Below the pieces are notes generated by a model. It was not told the DNA's origin, searched no databases, and saw nothing but the letters and a program-made list of their open reading frames with translations. 64,000 bases of DNA from Thalassolituus maritimus (GTDB lineage Bacteria; Pseudomonadota; Gammaproteobacteria; Pseudomonadales; Oceanobacteraceae), in assembly GCA_913019975.1 (NCBI GenBank), contig CAJWBH010000006.1, positions 62,001 to 126,000 of the forward strand. The letters run 5' to 3'. Positions within the stretch are counted from its first letter, which is position 1, and each line of letters starts with the position of its first letter. Shown in pieces: positions 8,384 through 19,279 of this stretch. Both the position numbers and the translations under genes were made by a program.

Positions 8384-10471
8384 ATGCTGATTAGAAGTAT
8401 CAGAACGGCGGTGATGCTATTGAGTCTTATCTCGATTGCACTGGTCGCCACTTCTGTATTTTATTCTGCCCTGCGCGAGCACAGGGAGCTCTACACCCGT
8501 TACGTTGAAAGCGATCTCCGTGCACTCTCCGACAACATGGCCAGCGACCTGGTTGGGATTCTCAGCAAGTCGGATCATTTTTTCGACTTGAAGCGTTATC
8601 TGCTGAGCCTTGAGCCTTACGAAAATGTGGTTGGTGCCGCCATCTTTGACCCGCAGTGGAACGTACTTGAACTGTATGCTGGCCAGGCCATGCTTGAGAG
8701 CCAGGGTGATTTCCCCGTTGATTTCACGGACTGGAAGTTTTTCGAGTCCGGGGTACTACGCGACGACGGACGTCTGATTGCTGTCAGACGTATCGGCGAG
8801 CCACCTTTGGTGATGGGGCATCTGGCCCTGATCGTTGACCTTGAAGGGCCGCTGCTTTCGAGCACTATCAGCCTGGCATTACGCATTCTTCCTGTCGCGA
8901 TTGCTGTGATCCTGATCATGGTGGGTCTGTTCTATGTACAGGCTAGTCGTTGGTTGTGGCCTTTGACTCAGTTATCTGAATTTGCCCGAAAAGTTCAGGA
9001 GACTAAAGACTATCGACTCAAGATCCCTGTATACGGTAAGTACGAGGTGTCGTCGTTAACGCAGGATATCAACAATATGATGGATGCGATCCGTGTTGAG
9101 TCCGACATTAATCAGGAGTACGTCGAACTTCTGGAACAGCGCCGGGAAGAAATGGAATACCTGGCGAACTACGACAGCCTGACGCATCTGCTTAATCGAC
9201 AGAGCTTTATGGGCATTCTCGATGCTTCATTACGTGAATTGCGAGATAGCGGGGAAGGCGACCTGGTAGTCATGTTCGTCGATCTGGACGGTTTTAAAGA
9301 GGTCAACGATACGCTGGGCCACGAGGTCGGTGACAAACTGCTGGTTGAGGTTGCGGAGAGGCTGAAATCGTACATCCCGAGAGAAGACGTTGTCAGTCGT
9401 CATGGCGGTGATGAATTCCTTGTTTTGTGTCGAACCTCTCCTGATCACCCGGAGAGTATGGCTGAAGACATTGTCAGTGGCCTGAGAACAACTTTTCTGA
9501 TTGATTCATGGGAGGTCCGGATCAGCGCCAGCGTCGGTATTGCGCGGGCGTCCGAAGGCGGTTTTGATACGCAGGACACGATACGTAATGCCGATGTCGC
9601 TATGTACGTTGCCAAAAAAGAGGGTAAGTCTCAGTACTGCTTCTTCCAGGAACATATGCTCATTGAGCATCAGCGTAAAATTGACATTGCCAATGCCATT
9701 GAGCCGGGCCTGGAGCGCGGCGAGTTTTACATCTGTTATCAACCTAAGGTCAGCAGCGATGGTGAACCCCGAGGTGTTGAGGCACTGGTGCGTTGGAACA
9801 GCCAAACGCTTGGCAGAGTGTCGCCATCAGATTTTGTTCCTATTGCTGAACGCTCAGGCAAGATTTCTGCGCTGACCGACTGGGTTGTTGAGCGTGTCTG
9901 CCGCGACGTTGCGGATTACTTTCAGGACCTTCCTGTTCCTATATTGGTCTCTCTTAACCTGTCGGCTTACGACCTCAAACGCTACCAGTTTTCTGATTTT
10001 ATCCGCAGTACCTTTGAAACTTATGCCGTTCGTCCTGAACTGATCGAGTTCGAAGTGACGGAGCATGCATATCTCGATAATCTTGAGATGGCGAATCGAT
10101 TCTTCAATGACATCAGCGAACTTGGTTGTCGCGTCGCATTAGACGACTTCGGCACAGGGTATTCGTCGCTCAGTTACCTGACTCGTATTCCTATCGATCT
10201 GATCAAAATTGATAAGCAGTTTGTTGAGAATATTGGCCTTACAGCCCGCGATGATGCATTGGTTTTAACCATTATTGAGATGGCCAAGCGTCTGGGGATA
10301 GAACTGTGTGCAGAGGGTGTAGAAACCGAAGCTCAGCGTGATTTTCTGAAAATTCACGGTTGTAACCTGATGCAGGGCTATCTGTTTGACCGTCCTCAGG
10401 AGCTAGAACAGCTCAAGGCCAATTTTGCCACGTCAATTTCGGATCAGTCAGGCGTGCTCACGCACCGATAG
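8384..10471 (+). CDS. Membrane GGDEF-EAL protein (c-di-GMP cyclase/phosphodiesterase)
   Basis: 695 residues. Order: TM1 (about 8-28), an extracytoplasmic sensor of about 135 residues, TM2 (about 166-186), HAMP-like linker (190-240), GGDEF domain with an intact GGDEF motif at 341-345, and EAL domain with EAL at 466-468, the DDFGTGYSS metal/substrate block, K-I-D-K and EGVE. Both catalytic signatures are complete, so it may make and degrade cyclic di-GMP. The RxxD inhibitory site expected just before GGDEF is not present in register (P-R-E-D), so product inhibition of the cyclase is probably lost. Start ATG follows GAGAGAGCTAC. The divergent porin/binding-protein pair suggests that its periplasmic domain reads a ligand handled by them (inference). 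Confidence 0.88.
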   Translation: MLIRSIRTAVMLLSLISIALVATSVFYSALREHRELYTRYVESDLRALSDNMASDLVGILSKSDHFFDLKRYLLSLEPYENVVGAAIFDPQWNVLELYAGQAMLESQGDFPVDFTDWKFFESGVLRDDGRLIAVRRIGEPPLVMGHLALIVDLEGPLLSSTISLALRILPVAIAVILIMVGLFYVQASRWLWPLTQLSEFARKVQETKDYRLKIPVYGKYEVSSLTQDINNMMDAIRVESDINQEYVELLEQRREEMEYLANYDSLTHLLNRQSFMGILDASLRELRDSGEGDLVVMFVDLDGFKEVNDTLGHEVGDKLLVEVAERLKSYIPREDVVSRHGGDEFLVLCRTSPDHPESMAEDIVSGLRTTFLIDSWEVRISASVGIARASEGGFDTQDTIRNADVAMYVAKKEGKSQYCFFQEHMLIEHQRKIDIANAIEPGLERGEFYICYQPKVSSDGEPRGVEALVRWNSQTLGRVSPSDFVPIAERSGKISALTDWVVERVCRDVADYFQDLPVPILVSLNLSAYDLKRYQFSDFIRSTFETYAVRPELIEFEVTEHAYLDNLEMANRFFNDISELGCRVALDDFGTGYSSLSYLTRIPIDLIKIDKQFVENIGLTARDDALVLTIIEMAKRLGIELCAEGVETEAQRDFLKIHGCNLMQGYLFDRPQELEQLKANFATSISDQSGVLTHR

Positions 10472-10880
10472 TCGTTCACCAATACACTGACTCAGTACTG
10501 GGAAATCCTCCGCCGCTCGTGATTCTGGCGCGAAGCTTTTGAACTAATTCCATACATTCAACTCTAGATCTTATGAGGAATAGGTTGTTCGGAGTGTCGC
10601 TTAGGGACACTGGTAAAAATGGGCTCATCAATCCGGACAAAAAGAGTCAATGGGCAGGATGAAACCCTACGGACATATCGGTGTCTCAATATTTGCGTGA
10701 AAGTCTTAAATGACAAAATAGTCACCTTTGTGACGGGAGCAGCAACATTTGTGGAAATGATTGGGGGCTGGTTCGGAGTTTTGCGACCAGCCTCGAATTT
10801 CTTTGCGGCCCCGAGTGAGTGTTTTCCCAGACTTTATCTATACTGAAAGCAGCACATGCCCAAGGTCAGGAGCCTAGCGA
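10472..10880 (+). other. 409-bp leader/intergenic region upstream of aceE
   Basis: No convincing gene. It holds three inverted repeats: AGTGTC-N7-GACACT at 10593-10611, GTCAC-CTTT-GTGAC at 10721-10734, and GGCTGGT-N13-ACCAGCC at 10766-10792, plus a TATACT box at 10839-10844 that could be the -10 of the aceE promoter. The usual PdhR operator pattern (TTGGT-N3-ACCAA) was not found. The inverted repeats may be operators or leader hairpins for aceEF. Confidence 0.4.
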
Positions 10881-13562
10881 ATGGATGATCAGGTCTACAC
10901 GAACGATGCAGATCCTCAGGAAACCAAAGAATGGGTGGATGCAATCCACTCCGTTATTCGAGCTGAAGGGTTAGACAGAGCCCACTTCTTAATTGAACGT
11001 ATCGCCGAAAGGGCCACCAGGGACGGGATGCCACTCCCGTATGCCCTGAATACCCCGTATCGCAACACTATCCCACCTGAAAAAGAAGCGCCGATGCCGG
11101 GTGACCTTTTCATGGAACGACGTATCCGCTCTTTGGTGCGTTGGAATGCGTTGGCGATGGTACTGCGAGCAAATAAAGAAGGCGCGGGTGATCTTGGTGG
11201 CCATATTTCCAGTTTTGCCTCCAGTGCGACGCTGTACGATGTGGGATTCAATCACTTCTTCCGTGCTCCAAATGCTGACAGCGAGCAATCGCCGCTGGGC
11301 GATCTGATTTATTACCAGGGTCACGTATCACCGGGCATTTATGCGCGCAGTTATCTTGAGGGGCGGTTCGACGAACACGATCTTGAACGATTCCGACAGG
11401 AAGCACTGGCCCCGGGACTGTCATCGTACCCTCATCCGAAACTGATGCCAGACTACTGGCAGTTCCCTACGGTTTCGATGGGCCTTGGACCGTTACAGGC
11501 GATCTATCAGGCGCACTTTATGCGTTATCTGTCTGCGCGAGGACTCGTGCCGCGTAAAGGTCGTAAAGTCTGGGCGTTTCTCGGTGACGGCGAGTGTGAT
11601 GAGCCTGAGACTCTGGGCGCCATCGGTCTTGCCGGGCGCGAAAAGCTCGAAAACCTGATCTTCGTTATTAACTGCAATCTGCAGCGCCTCGACGGCCCGG
11701 TCAGGGGTAACGGTAAGATTATTCAGGAGTTGGAGAGTCAGTTCCGTGGAGCTGGCTGGAACGTTATTAAAGTCGTCTGGGGTCGCCATTGGGATCCTTT
11801 GTTAGCGAAAGACCGTAAAGGCCTCCTTCAGAAACGCATGGACGAAACCGTTGATGGTGAATATCAGAACTACAAGGCCAAAGGCGGTAAGTATACGCGT
11901 GAGCATTTCTTCGAAAAGTATCCTGAGCTGAAAGATCTGATTAAAGACCTCAGCGATGAGGACATCTTTAAACTTAACCGTGGCGGACATGACCCGTACA
12001 AGGTATTCGCGGCGTATCACGAAGCCGTGAATCACAAAGGGCAGCCCACGGTAATTCTGGCTCATACCGTAAAAGGGTATGGCATGGGTGGCGAAGCCGA
12101 AGGTCAGAATCAGGCGCACCAGGTTAAGAAACTGGATATCGATAGCCTGAAAGCCTTCCGGGATCGTTTCGGTATTCCTATACGTGACGAAGACCTGGAG
12201 CACCTGCCGTTCTATCGTCCGCCTGCTGACAGCCCTGAAATGACTTACATGCGTAAGCAACGTGAGAAACTGGGCGGCAGCCTGCCGGTACGTACTGAAA
12301 ACTGGCAGGGCCTTACTGCGCCTGACTTGTCGTTCTTCCAGGCCCAGCTTGATGGTACTGGAGAACGTGAAATTTCAACGACCATGGCGTTTGTGCGGAT
12401 CCTGTCACAGGTGGTGAAAGACAAGAACATGGGCGAACGCGTTGTTCCTATCGTGCCGGATGAGGCGCGCACGTTTGGTATGGAAGGCATGTTCCGCCAG
12501 ATGGGGATTTACTCATCTGAAGGCCAGCTCTATGAGCCAGTCGATCAGGGGCAGGTCATGTACTACCGCGAAGATAAGAAAGGCCGCATTCTTGAAGAAG
12601 GCATCAACGAGGCCGGTGCATTTTCGGCCTGGATGGCTGCAGGCAGCTCATACAGCACTAACGGCCTGGCTATGATTCCTTTCTACATTTACTACTCGAT
12701 GTTTGGCTTCCAGCGAATCGGCGACTTTGCCTGGGCGGCTGGCGATATGCAGTGTCAGGGCTTCCTGATTGGTGCTACCTCCGGACGCACAACACTGAAC
12801 GGTGAAGGTCTGCAGCATCAGGATGGCCACAGTCACTTATTGGCGTCGACCATTCCGAACTGTATCTCTTACGATCCGACCTATGCCTATGAGATGGCAG
12901 TGATCGTTCAGGATGGTCTGAAGCGCATGTACGAGAAGAAAGAGAAAGTCTTCTACTACATCACCTCTCTGAATGAGAACTACCCACACCCAGTCATGCC
13001 GGAAGGTGTTGAAGAAGGCATACGCCGCGGTATTTATCGCTTGCGTGAGTCGGCTGGCACCGACAAACCAGTACAGTTGATGGGGTCAGGCTCTATTCTT
13101 CGTCAGGTTGAAAAAGCGGCCGAATGGCTTAACGAAAAAGGTATCGCTGCCAGCGTCTGGTCAGTGACCTCGTATAACGAGTTGCGCCGTGACGGTATGG
13201 CCTGCGAACGTGAAGCTCTGCTGTCCGCAGGACAGCGCACACCTGAGCCGTATGTGACCTCTCAGCTGAAACAGAGCGAAGGTCCGCTGATTTCTGCAAC
13301 CGACCACATGAAAGCCTACTCGGATCAGATCCGTCCTTACATCCCGGCGGGTCGCAGCTATCAGGTGTTAGGTACCGACGGCTTTGGTCGTAGTGACACC
13401 CGTGACGCCCTGCGTCGCTTCTTTGAAGTCGACTGGCAGCACATCGCCTGGGCCGCAGGTTATGAGCTGATGAAAGAGGGCACTCTGTCTGCCGATGAGC
13501 TGGAAAGCTGGAGAGAAGAGCTTTCTATTGATGCGTCTAAACCAGATCCGCTGTACAGCTGA
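10881..13562 (+). CDS. aceE: Pyruvate dehydrogenase E1 component, homodimeric type
   Basis: Thiamine-diphosphate-dependent E1 of the pyruvate dehydrogenase complex; decarboxylates pyruvate and acetylates the lipoyl arm of AceF. Seen: 893 residues, close to the E. coli protein (887); the ThDP motif [19 protein letters not shown] starting near residue 235 and the diagnostic [19 protein letters not shown] that follows it; QDGHSHL in the C-terminal half. Start ATG is preceded by AGGAG. It is 11 nt from aceF in an obvious operon. No lpd (E3) gene lies in the window, so E3 must be encoded elsewhere. Confidence 0.97.
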   Translation: MDDQVYTNDADPQETKEWVDAIHSVIRAEGLDRAHFLIERIAERATRDGMPLPYALNTPYRNTIPPEKEAPMPGDLFMERRIRSLVRWNALAMVLRANKEGAGDLGGHISSFASSATLYDVGFNHFFRAPNADSEQSPLGDLIYYQGHVSPGIYARSYLEGRFDEHDLERFRQEALAPGLSSYPHPKLMPDYWQFPTVSMGLGPLQAIYQAHFMRYLSARGLVPRKGRKVWAFLGDGECDEPETLGAIGLAGREKLENLIFVINCNLQRLDGPVRGNGKIIQELESQFRGAGWNVIKVVWGRHWDPLLAKDRKGLLQKRMDETVDGEYQNYKAKGGKYTREHFFEKYPELKDLIKDLSDEDIFKLNRGGHDPYKVFAAYHEAVNHKGQPTVILAHTVKGYGMGGEAEGQNQAHQVKKLDIDSLKAFRDRFGIPIRDEDLEHLPFYRPPADSPEMTYMRKQREKLGGSLPVRTENWQGLTAPDLSFFQAQLDGTGEREISTTMAFVRILSQVVKDKNMGERVVPIVPDEARTFGMEGMFRQMGIYSSEGQLYEPVDQGQVMYYREDKKGRILEEGINEAGAFSAWMAAGSSYSTNGLAMIPFYIYYSMFGFQRIGDFAWAAGDMQCQGFLIGATSGRTTLNGEGLQHQDGHSHLLASTIPNCISYDPTYAYEMAVIVQDGLKRMYEKKEKVFYYITSLNENYPHPVMPEGVEEGIRRGIYRLRESAGTDKPVQLMGSGSILRQVEKAAEWLNEKGIAASVWSVTSYNELRRDGMACEREALLSAGQRTPEPYVTSQLKQSEGPLISATDHMKAYSDQIRPYIPAGRSYQVLGTDGFGRSDTRDALRRFFEVDWQHIAWAAGYELMKEGTLSADELESWREELSIDASKPDPLYS

Positions 13563-13573
13563 GGAAGGAACCG

Positions 13574-15205
13574 ATGACAACATTGAAAATTCCTGACTTG
13601 GGTGGTTCCAGCAACGTCGAAGTTATCGAGGTACTGGTCAGTGATGGGGACAGCGTCGAGAAAGAGCAGGCTCTGATTGTCCTTGAAACAGACAAAGCTA
13701 CGATGGAAATTCCGGCTGAAGAAGAGGGCACAGTAACCGGTGTGCTGGTGAAGGTCGGTGATAAAGTCAGCCAGGGAGACGATTTTCTGGAACTGGACAG
13801 TGCTTCGTCAGGTGACAGCAGTGCTCAAAGTTCAGATGGCGACGACAGCGACAGTAATGCTGACACTGCGTCTGAAGCAGAGACTTCTGATGAACCTGCC
13901 GAGAGTAAAGAAGCTGCTGGAAGCGGTGAGAGCAAAACCATCCCTATCCCTGACCTGGGAGGATCTAAAGACGTCGAAGTGATCGAAGTGTCTGTTCGCG
14001 TTGGTGAAGAGGTTGATGAAGAGCAGTCAGTGATCACGCTCGAAACCGATAAAGCCAGCATGGAAATTCCTGCTGGAGTTGCCGGTACGGTCGAAGAAAT
14101 TCTGATTAAGATGGGCGATAAGGTCAGCGAAGGTGATCCTATGGTGGTGGTAAAAACCGCTGCCACTGCTAAGCAGGAAAGCAAGCCAGCACCCGCCAGC
14201 TCTAGCGAAAGCAAGGATAAGAAACCGGAGTCTGCACCTGCGTCAACGGCTTCTCAAGCTACGCCAGCTAAGAGCAACGCTGCACCGGCGATGTCGGCCG
14301 TTGCGGCATCGCCTTCGAAGCAGGTTCATGCTGGCCCTGCGGTCCGTAAGGTGGCACGGGAATTTGGTGTCGATCTGGCGTTAGTTGCGGGCTCTGGCCC
14401 TAAAGGGCGTGTTCTTAAGGAGGATGTTCAGGCCTTTGTTAAAGAGCGTGTGAACGGTCCTGCAAGCGCAGGCGGAACAGGCATCCCAGCAGTCCCAGAG
14501 GTGGACTTCTCGCAGTTTGGCCCGGTAACTACAGAGGCTCTGAACAACATTAAGCGAGCTACAGCACGCTCGATGACGACGGCCTGGTTGAACGTGCCTC
14601 AGGTAACTCAGTTTGACCACGCTGATATCACGGGGCTGGAGGCTTTCCGTAAGGAACAGAACGCCAACGGAGACGTGCGCTACTCGATTGTTCCTTTCGT
14701 ACTAAAAGCCATCGCGAAACTACTGAAAGAGTTTCCTACCTTCAACTCGTCGCTCGCACCGGACGGTGAATCGCTGATTATGAAGGGGTACGTTCATATT
14801 GGCGTTGCGGTAGATACACCGAAAGGACTGCTGGTCCCTGTAATTCGTGATGTCGATCAGAAGTCGGTTACAGAAATTACACAAGAACTGGGCAATAAGG
14901 CCAGCCTGGCCCGTGAAGGTAAACTATCCTTAAAGGACATGCAGGGAGGTTGCTTCAGTCTTTCCAGTCTGGGCGGAATCGGTGGTACTGCATTTACACC
15001 GATTGTTAATCCGCCAGAGGTTGCCATTCTGGGCCTGTCACGGTCTGAAATGAAACCCGTCTGGAATGGATCTGAATTTGTTCCTCGCTTGATGTTGCCT
15101 CTGTCGCTTTCATACGACCATCGGGTGATCGACGGGGCTGAAGCAGCGCGCTTCAGCCAGAAACTCGTGAGTTATCTGGAGGATATGCGGCAGCTCTTGA
15201 TGTGA
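13574..15205 (+). CDS. aceF: Dihydrolipoamide acetyltransferase (PDH E2)
   Basis: E2 core of the pyruvate dehydrogenase complex. Seen: 543 residues with two lipoyl domains (lipoyl lysines in ETDKATMEI at K41 and ETDKASMEI at K160), separated by Ser/Asp/Glu-rich and Ala/Pro/Lys-rich flexible linkers, a peripheral-subunit-binding domain at about 252-290 ([16 protein letters not shown]), and a catalytic domain ending with the DHRVIDG active-site motif (His about 516). E. coli AceF has three lipoyl domains; two is the usual count in Pseudomonas-like relatives. Ribosome site AGGAAGGA lies just before the ATG. Confidence 0.97.
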   Translation: MTTLKIPDLGGSSNVEVIEVLVSDGDSVEKEQALIVLETDKATMEIPAEEEGTVTGVLVKVGDKVSQGDDFLELDSASSGDSSAQSSDGDDSDSNADTASEAETSDEPAESKEAAGSGESKTIPIPDLGGSKDVEVIEVSVRVGEEVDEEQSVITLETDKASMEIPAGVAGTVEEILIKMGDKVSEGDPMVVVKTAATAKQESKPAPASSSESKDKKPESAPASTASQATPAKSNAAPAMSAVAASPSKQVHAGPAVRKVAREFGVDLALVAGSGPKGRVLKEDVQAFVKERVNGPASAGGTGIPAVPEVDFSQFGPVTTEALNNIKRATARSMTTAWLNVPQVTQFDHADITGLEAFRKEQNANGDVRYSIVPFVLKAIAKLLKEFPTFNSSLAPDGESLIMKGYVHIGVAVDTPKGLLVPVIRDVDQKSVTEITQELGNKASLAREGKLSLKDMQGGCFSLSSLGGIGGTAFTPIVNPPEVAILGLSRSEMKPVWNGSEFVPRLMLPLSLSYDHRVIDGAEAARFSQKLVSYLEDMRQLLM

Positions 15206-15227
15206 TGTTTTAGCGGAGATTGTACAT

Positions 15228-17249
15228 ATGTTCAGGTCACTGATGCTTCCGGGTATCAAGTTTATGGGGCGTTTAAGCTATGCCTCAAAGTTCAGCCTCA
15301 TCAGTTTCCTGTTTCTGGTGCCTCTCGTAATCCTCAGCGGCCAGGTCTTTCTGGCCGCATTCGACTCCATGAAGAAAACTGAGCGTGAGATTAACGCTGT
15401 TTATTCTGTTGAATTGTTGCTCGCTTTTGCCAAAGAGCTTGAAAATGTTCGCGACATTTCTGCAGCGGCGGTGATTCAGAGTGATCAGGCGCTAAGAGAT
15501 GAGGCGACGCGCTTGATTGGTTTGCTGCCGCAAAAAACCAATACGCTGATCGACCAACTTGATGACGATAACCTGATCACCACTATCGAAGAGTGGCGCT
15601 CTCAATACCTGGGACGTTTCAGTATCGTTGGTGAGCAACGCCAACCGGCTTTTCTTGATCAATTTAATTACTTCCAGACGAACATCGAAGAGATCTATCT
15701 GACCGCCCGCCAGTATGCGCAGACGTCCGGGCTTACATTGGACTCTGATGACACTATCCAACGTCTGACGTCTACCTTGCTGATTGATCTCCCTCAGGTC
15801 GAGAAAGCTGCTGGTCTTGGCCACTCCGCAGGTATTTATGCCTTTGCTGAGCAGTATCTACAGTCATCGACTTACGATCTTATGAATCTTATTTATGATG
15901 AGATTCTGGCGGCTGAGCAGGGAACAGAGTTGGTTATGGCTAACGCTGAAGTGACGGGTGATGCGGCACTTGCCGATAATGCACGTAATGTCCTGGCATT
16001 TCTGAATGACCTGAGAATGACCCTGGATGAACAGGTCATTATGGCTGCCTCTATTGAGCGGCCCTGGCAGGATTTCCATAATTACTATCTTGAGGCATCG
16101 TCCGTTTTCGATAACATGCGTGGTAATGCATTCCCTCTGCTTCAGACCCGACTTGAAGAGCGACTGGCTGGCCAGACCACCCGGGTCACCACACTCGTTA
16201 CTGTGCTGCTCGTAACACTCTCTATTATTGTTTACCTGTACCTCTCGTTCTTTATGTCTGTTCGGGCGACGATCAAAAGCTTTACCAAAACTGCGGGCGT
16301 GGTCGCAGAGGGTGACTTCACCCGGCGGATTGAAGTGGTTGGCAGTGATGAAATGGGGCAGTTGCGGGATGCCTTTAATCAGATGATCGATAATATTCGT
16401 CAGACTCTGACCGCGGTCAAAGATTCTGCATCTGAGGTGGGCAGCAATGTATCTGAAGTTGAATCCATCGCAGACCGCAGTCGCGAGGCAGTCACCGTGC
16501 AGTTAGCGCAGACGAACGAGGTTAGCACCACCATTGAAGAGGTTGCTGAGAGTGCGGCTGATGTCAGCCGTCTTGCAGAAGAAGCCGAAGAGGCAGCCCG
16601 CTCAGGACAGGGCAAATCCGACGAAGCAGGCAAGGTTGTGACACGCGTCATGGGCGAGGTCGGCCGTCTGTCTGACGAAATGGAAAATTCGATGGCGGCT
16701 GTAAACCGCCTGGCCGAAAACTCGACCAGCATCAGCTCTATCCTTGAAACGATTAAAGGTATTGCGGAACAAACCAATCTATTGGCTCTGAATGCTGCTA
16801 TTGAAGCTGCTCGGGCTGGAGAGCAAGGCCGTGGGTTTGCTGTGGTCGCGGATGAAGTGAGGACACTGGCGAGCCGAACTCAGGGGTCCGCTCAGGAGAT
16901 TGAAACCTTGATCAGCGATGTTCAGGAAAACATTGTGAAAGCAGTCGACACCATGCGCGTCAACCGCGACATGGTGGATGCAACCGTGAAAAATTCGGTA
17001 CAAGTCAGTGACACTCTGGCAGAAATTCAACAGAGCATGGGCGATATTCAGCAGCGTACTGACCGGATTGCGGGTACCGCTGGACAGCAGCGCGAGGCGG
17101 CGACGCGCTTGCGCACAAATCTTAGTGAGATCCGCAGTACGGGTGAAGAAACGTCGCGCAATGCAGAAGGTACGGTTCAGGCCGTTGCCAAGACCCGTTC
17201 AATCGCTGAATCGCTGGGCAATAAAGTCGACCAGTTTAAAGTTAACTGA
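15228..17249 (+). CDS. Methyl-accepting chemotaxis protein
   Basis: 673-residue chemoreceptor. TM1 at about 24-46, a large, mostly helical sensor of roughly 270 residues with no recognisable named domain, TM2 at about 320-341, a HAMP domain ([20 protein letters not shown] onward), and a methyl-accepting signalling domain with the hairpin tip [20 protein letters not shown] near residue 515 that binds CheA/CheW. No C-terminal pentapeptide tether for CheR is visible. It begins only 22 nt after aceF and is followed by a strong terminator, so it is probably on the aceEF transcript, which hints at sensing central metabolism or pyruvate-related signals (inference). Confidence 0.93.
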   Translation: MFRSLMLPGIKFMGRLSYASKFSLISFLFLVPLVILSGQVFLAAFDSMKKTEREINAVYSVELLLAFAKELENVRDISAAAVIQSDQALRDEATRLIGLLPQKTNTLIDQLDDDNLITTIEEWRSQYLGRFSIVGEQRQPAFLDQFNYFQTNIEEIYLTARQYAQTSGLTLDSDDTIQRLTSTLLIDLPQVEKAAGLGHSAGIYAFAEQYLQSSTYDLMNLIYDEILAAEQGTELVMANAEVTGDAALADNARNVLAFLNDLRMTLDEQVIMAASIERPWQDFHNYYLEASSVFDNMRGNAFPLLQTRLEERLAGQTTRVTTLVTVLLVTLSIIVYLYLSFFMSVRATIKSFTKTAGVVAEGDFTRRIEVVGSDEMGQLRDAFNQMIDNIRQTLTAVKDSASEVGSNVSEVESIADRSREAVTVQLAQTNEVSTTIEEVAESAADVSRLAEEAEEAARSGQGKSDEAGKVVTRVMGEVGRLSDEMENSMAAVNRLAENSTSISSILETIKGIAEQTNLLALNAAIEAARAGEQGRGFAVVADEVRTLASRTQGSAQEIETLISDVQENIVKAVDTMRVNRDMVDATVKNSVQVSDTLAEIQQSMGDIQQRTDRIAGTAGQQREAATRLRTNLSEIRSTGEETSRNAEGTVQAVAKTRSIAESLGNKVDQFKVN

Positions 17250-17270
17250 CCGCGACGTAGGTCGATACGG

Positions 17271-17297
17271 GCCCACTCGTTGAGAGTGGGCTCTTTT
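17271..17297 (+). terminator. Rho-independent terminator after the chemoreceptor gene
   Basis: Perfect 8-bp stem GCCCACTC/GAGTGGGC (17271-17278 with 17284-17291), loop GTTGA, followed by TCTTTT. It ends the aceE-aceF-chemoreceptor transcript before the convergent monooxygenase gene. Confidence 0.9.
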
Positions 17298-17316
17298 CAT
17301 CAGTAACAGAGGATGA

Positions 17317-18798
17317 TCACGCAGGTCGCGGTTCAGTCGTTTCTATTCTGTTGCCATATTCGATGGTTTCTTCATCGTAGTTAGCCGTTTTCAGGGCTGC
17401 CATATCTGCGAAGTAGTTCTGGTAAAGCTTCCATGGCTTTTCCATGCCCTGACGAGGCAGAGTGTGGGCCATACGCGCGATGTAACCAGACTGCATGTCT
17501 ACAAATGGACGCGTTTCCATTTTACCGTGGTGGTTCACAGGCTTAGCTTCACGGGCGCCAATGTGATCCATGTGCTTCATCAGACCACAGAACCATTTAG
17601 ACAGCATGTCGGCTTTCAGTGTCCAGGATGCGTTGGTGTAACCGAAAATCATACCGAAGTTCGGGATGTCTTCGAACATCACGCCGCGGTAGCTCATCTT
17701 CTCTGGCATTGGAATTTCCTGACCATCCATCGTCAGGTTCATGTTGCCGAGCAACTGAATTTTCAGGCCTGTCGCCGTTACGATGATGTCCGCTTCCTGT
17801 ACTTTGCCGGACTTCAGCAGAATACCGTTCTCGACGAAACGATCAATGTGATCGGTAACGACGTTGGCTTTACCGGCCTTGATTGCTTTGAACATATCGC
17901 CATTTGGCACAGCGCACAGACGCTCATCCCAAGGATTGTACTTAGGCGTAAAGTGCGACATATCGAAGTCTTTAGGCAGTTGGCTGGATACCTGCTTCTG
18001 CAGAAGCTTACGAGCCAGCCCCGGGAATTTCTTACAGAAATTGTAGATAGCCAGGGTGATAGTCACATTACGACCGCGTGTGATTTTGTAGACCCACTTT
18101 TCAGGCATGATTTTACGCATGAAGTTAATCATAGGGTCCATCTGCGGTACAGAAATCACGTAAGACGGCGAACGCTGCAGCATGGTAACGCTCTTAGCCT
18201 TGTCGGTCATCGCCGGCACCAGAGTAACCGCCGTTGCACCAGAGCCGATTACGAGTACGTTTTTGCCTTCGTAATCCAGGTCTTCAGGCCAGAATTGTGG
18301 GTGAAGAATCTGGCCTTTGAAGTCATCACGACCTTCGAAGTCAGGCGTGAAACCTTCGTTGTAGTTGTAGTAACCAGTACAGCTCAGCAGGAACTGTGAG
18401 CGATAGGTACGTGTCTCGCCATCAACTTCTACCGTGACTGTCCACAGTGATTCACTGCTCGAGTAGTCAGCGCCGATCACTTTGTGGCCAAAGCGGATGT
18501 GCTCTTCTACTTTATTTTCCTGAGCAGCTTCGCGGATGTAGTTACGGATGTCGTCGCCATCAGCGATGCCTTTTTTGTTTACCCATGGTTTGAATTCATA
18601 GCCCAGAGTGTACATGTCAGAGTCTGAACGGATACCAGGGTAGCGGAACAGGTCCCAGGTGCCACCAATTGCCTGACGGCCTTCCAGAATGGCGAAGCTT
18701 TTTCCCGGACATTCTTTCTTCATGTGGCAACCAGCCCCAATGCCTGACAGGCCTGCGCCGATGATTAGAAGGTCAAAATATTCGTTAGTCTGAGACAT
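17317..18798 (-). CDS. Flavin-containing (Baeyer-Villiger-type) monooxygenase, copy 1
   Basis: 493-residue FAD- and NADPH-dependent class B monooxygenase. Seen: N-terminal FAD Rossmann motif GAGLSG (residues 14-19), the Baeyer-Villiger fingerprint F-x-G-x3-H-x3-W-P at about 160-171 (FKGQILHPQFWP), and the second, NADPH-binding, Rossmann motif VIGSGATA near 184. Such enzymes insert oxygen beside a ketone carbonyl or oxidise heteroatoms; the substrate cannot be predicted. Start chosen as the ATG at 18798, with AGGTG 7 nt upstream, over the GTG 6 nt earlier, which would overlap that site. It is a close paralogue of the gene at 20486-21934, sharing long identical blocks, so one arose by duplication. 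Confidence 0.9.
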   Translation of the reverse strand: MSQTNEYFDLLIIGAGLSGIGAGCHMKKECPGKSFAILEGRQAIGGTWDLFRYPGIRSDSDMYTLGYEFKPWVNKKGIADGDDIRNYIREAAQENKVEEHIRFGHKVIGADYSSSESLWTVTVEVDGETRTYRSQFLLSCTGYYNYNEGFTPDFEGRDDFKGQILHPQFWPEDLDYEGKNVLVIGSGATAVTLVPAMTDKAKSVTMLQRSPSYVISVPQMDPMINFMRKIMPEKWVYKITRGRNVTITLAIYNFCKKFPGLARKLLQKQVSSQLPKDFDMSHFTPKYNPWDERLCAVPNGDMFKAIKAGKANVVTDHIDRFVENGILLKSGKVQEADIIVTATGLKIQLLGNMNLTMDGQEIPMPEKMSYRGVMFEDIPNFGMIFGYTNASWTLKADMLSKWFCGLMKHMDHIGAREAKPVNHHGKMETRPFVDMQSGYIARMAHTLPRQGMEKPWKLYQNYFADMAALKTANYDEETIEYGNRIETTEPRPA

Positions 18799-19279
18799 AG
18801 TCACACCTGTTGTTATCGTATGAGTCGGCTTGCTGAACGGCTTATGTCGGTAGCAGGCCCTCGTTGTTCAAGGGTGCCTTGCGGCTGGTGGTTTGTAATT
18901 TGTCTGAAATAAAGCTAGGGGGAAAGGTGATTGACCGACATAAATCCGTACTTAATTGACACATGTCGAGAAACTCGTCCTGAACCGGGGACAGAATAGA
19001 GTGCTCTGTGGCTCTAAAAGCCCCGTCACTGCTGGGATGATAGTGCTGGCCGGTATTGTTATAGCGGTGTCCGCTTCTGTTTATTAGTTTGTACTCACTA
19101 TCATTTATAAGCATTAAACACGGTTCTGTTTTTTTATAGATAAAAACAATTAAAAATTCGTAATTGATAGTTTTTGTTCTTCAGTGAAGGTGTTACGTAC
19201 GTAGGAGTCGGGTGGGTTCTATTTTGCCAACCAGTCCATGAGAGGGTGTTTTAACGTCATGCACGTTGCAGTTGTGCAT
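18799..19279. other. 481-bp intergenic region with a spaced inverted repeat
   Basis: No convincing gene; a 90-codon frame on the minus strand has no recognisable features. A 10-bp perfect inverted repeat, TTATGTCGGT at 18842-18851 and ACCGACATAA at 18934-18943, flanks 82 bp upstream of monooxygenase copy 1, and a related ACATGTCG occurs near 18961. These could be operator half-sites. The part around 19130-19175 is very AT-rich and may hold promoters. Confidence 0.35.

Noticed and set aside
10619..10846. 75-codon frame in the aceE leader
   Set aside because: No ribosome site, no recognisable sequence, and it overlaps the inverted repeats and the likely -10 box.
10472..10880. Pyruvate-responsive PdhR operator upstream of aceE
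   Set aside because: Neither TTGGT-N3-ACCAA nor a close variant was seen; the inverted repeats present are of other sequence.
17464..18399. A 311-codon open frame on the plus strand, antisense to monooxygenase copy 1
   Set aside because: It is the mirror of a strongly coding gene whose motifs are intact, has no ribosome site or recognisable domain, and its His/Val-rich composition is what codon bias on the opposite strand produces.
18842..19114. 90-codon minus-strand frame between monooxygenase copy 1 and the ATL gene
   Set aside because: No recognised domain and weak start; I treat the region as non-coding.
18799..19279. Sigma-54 promoter for the monooxygenase
   Set aside because: No GG-N10-GC at the right spacing was found on the minus strand upstream of the start.
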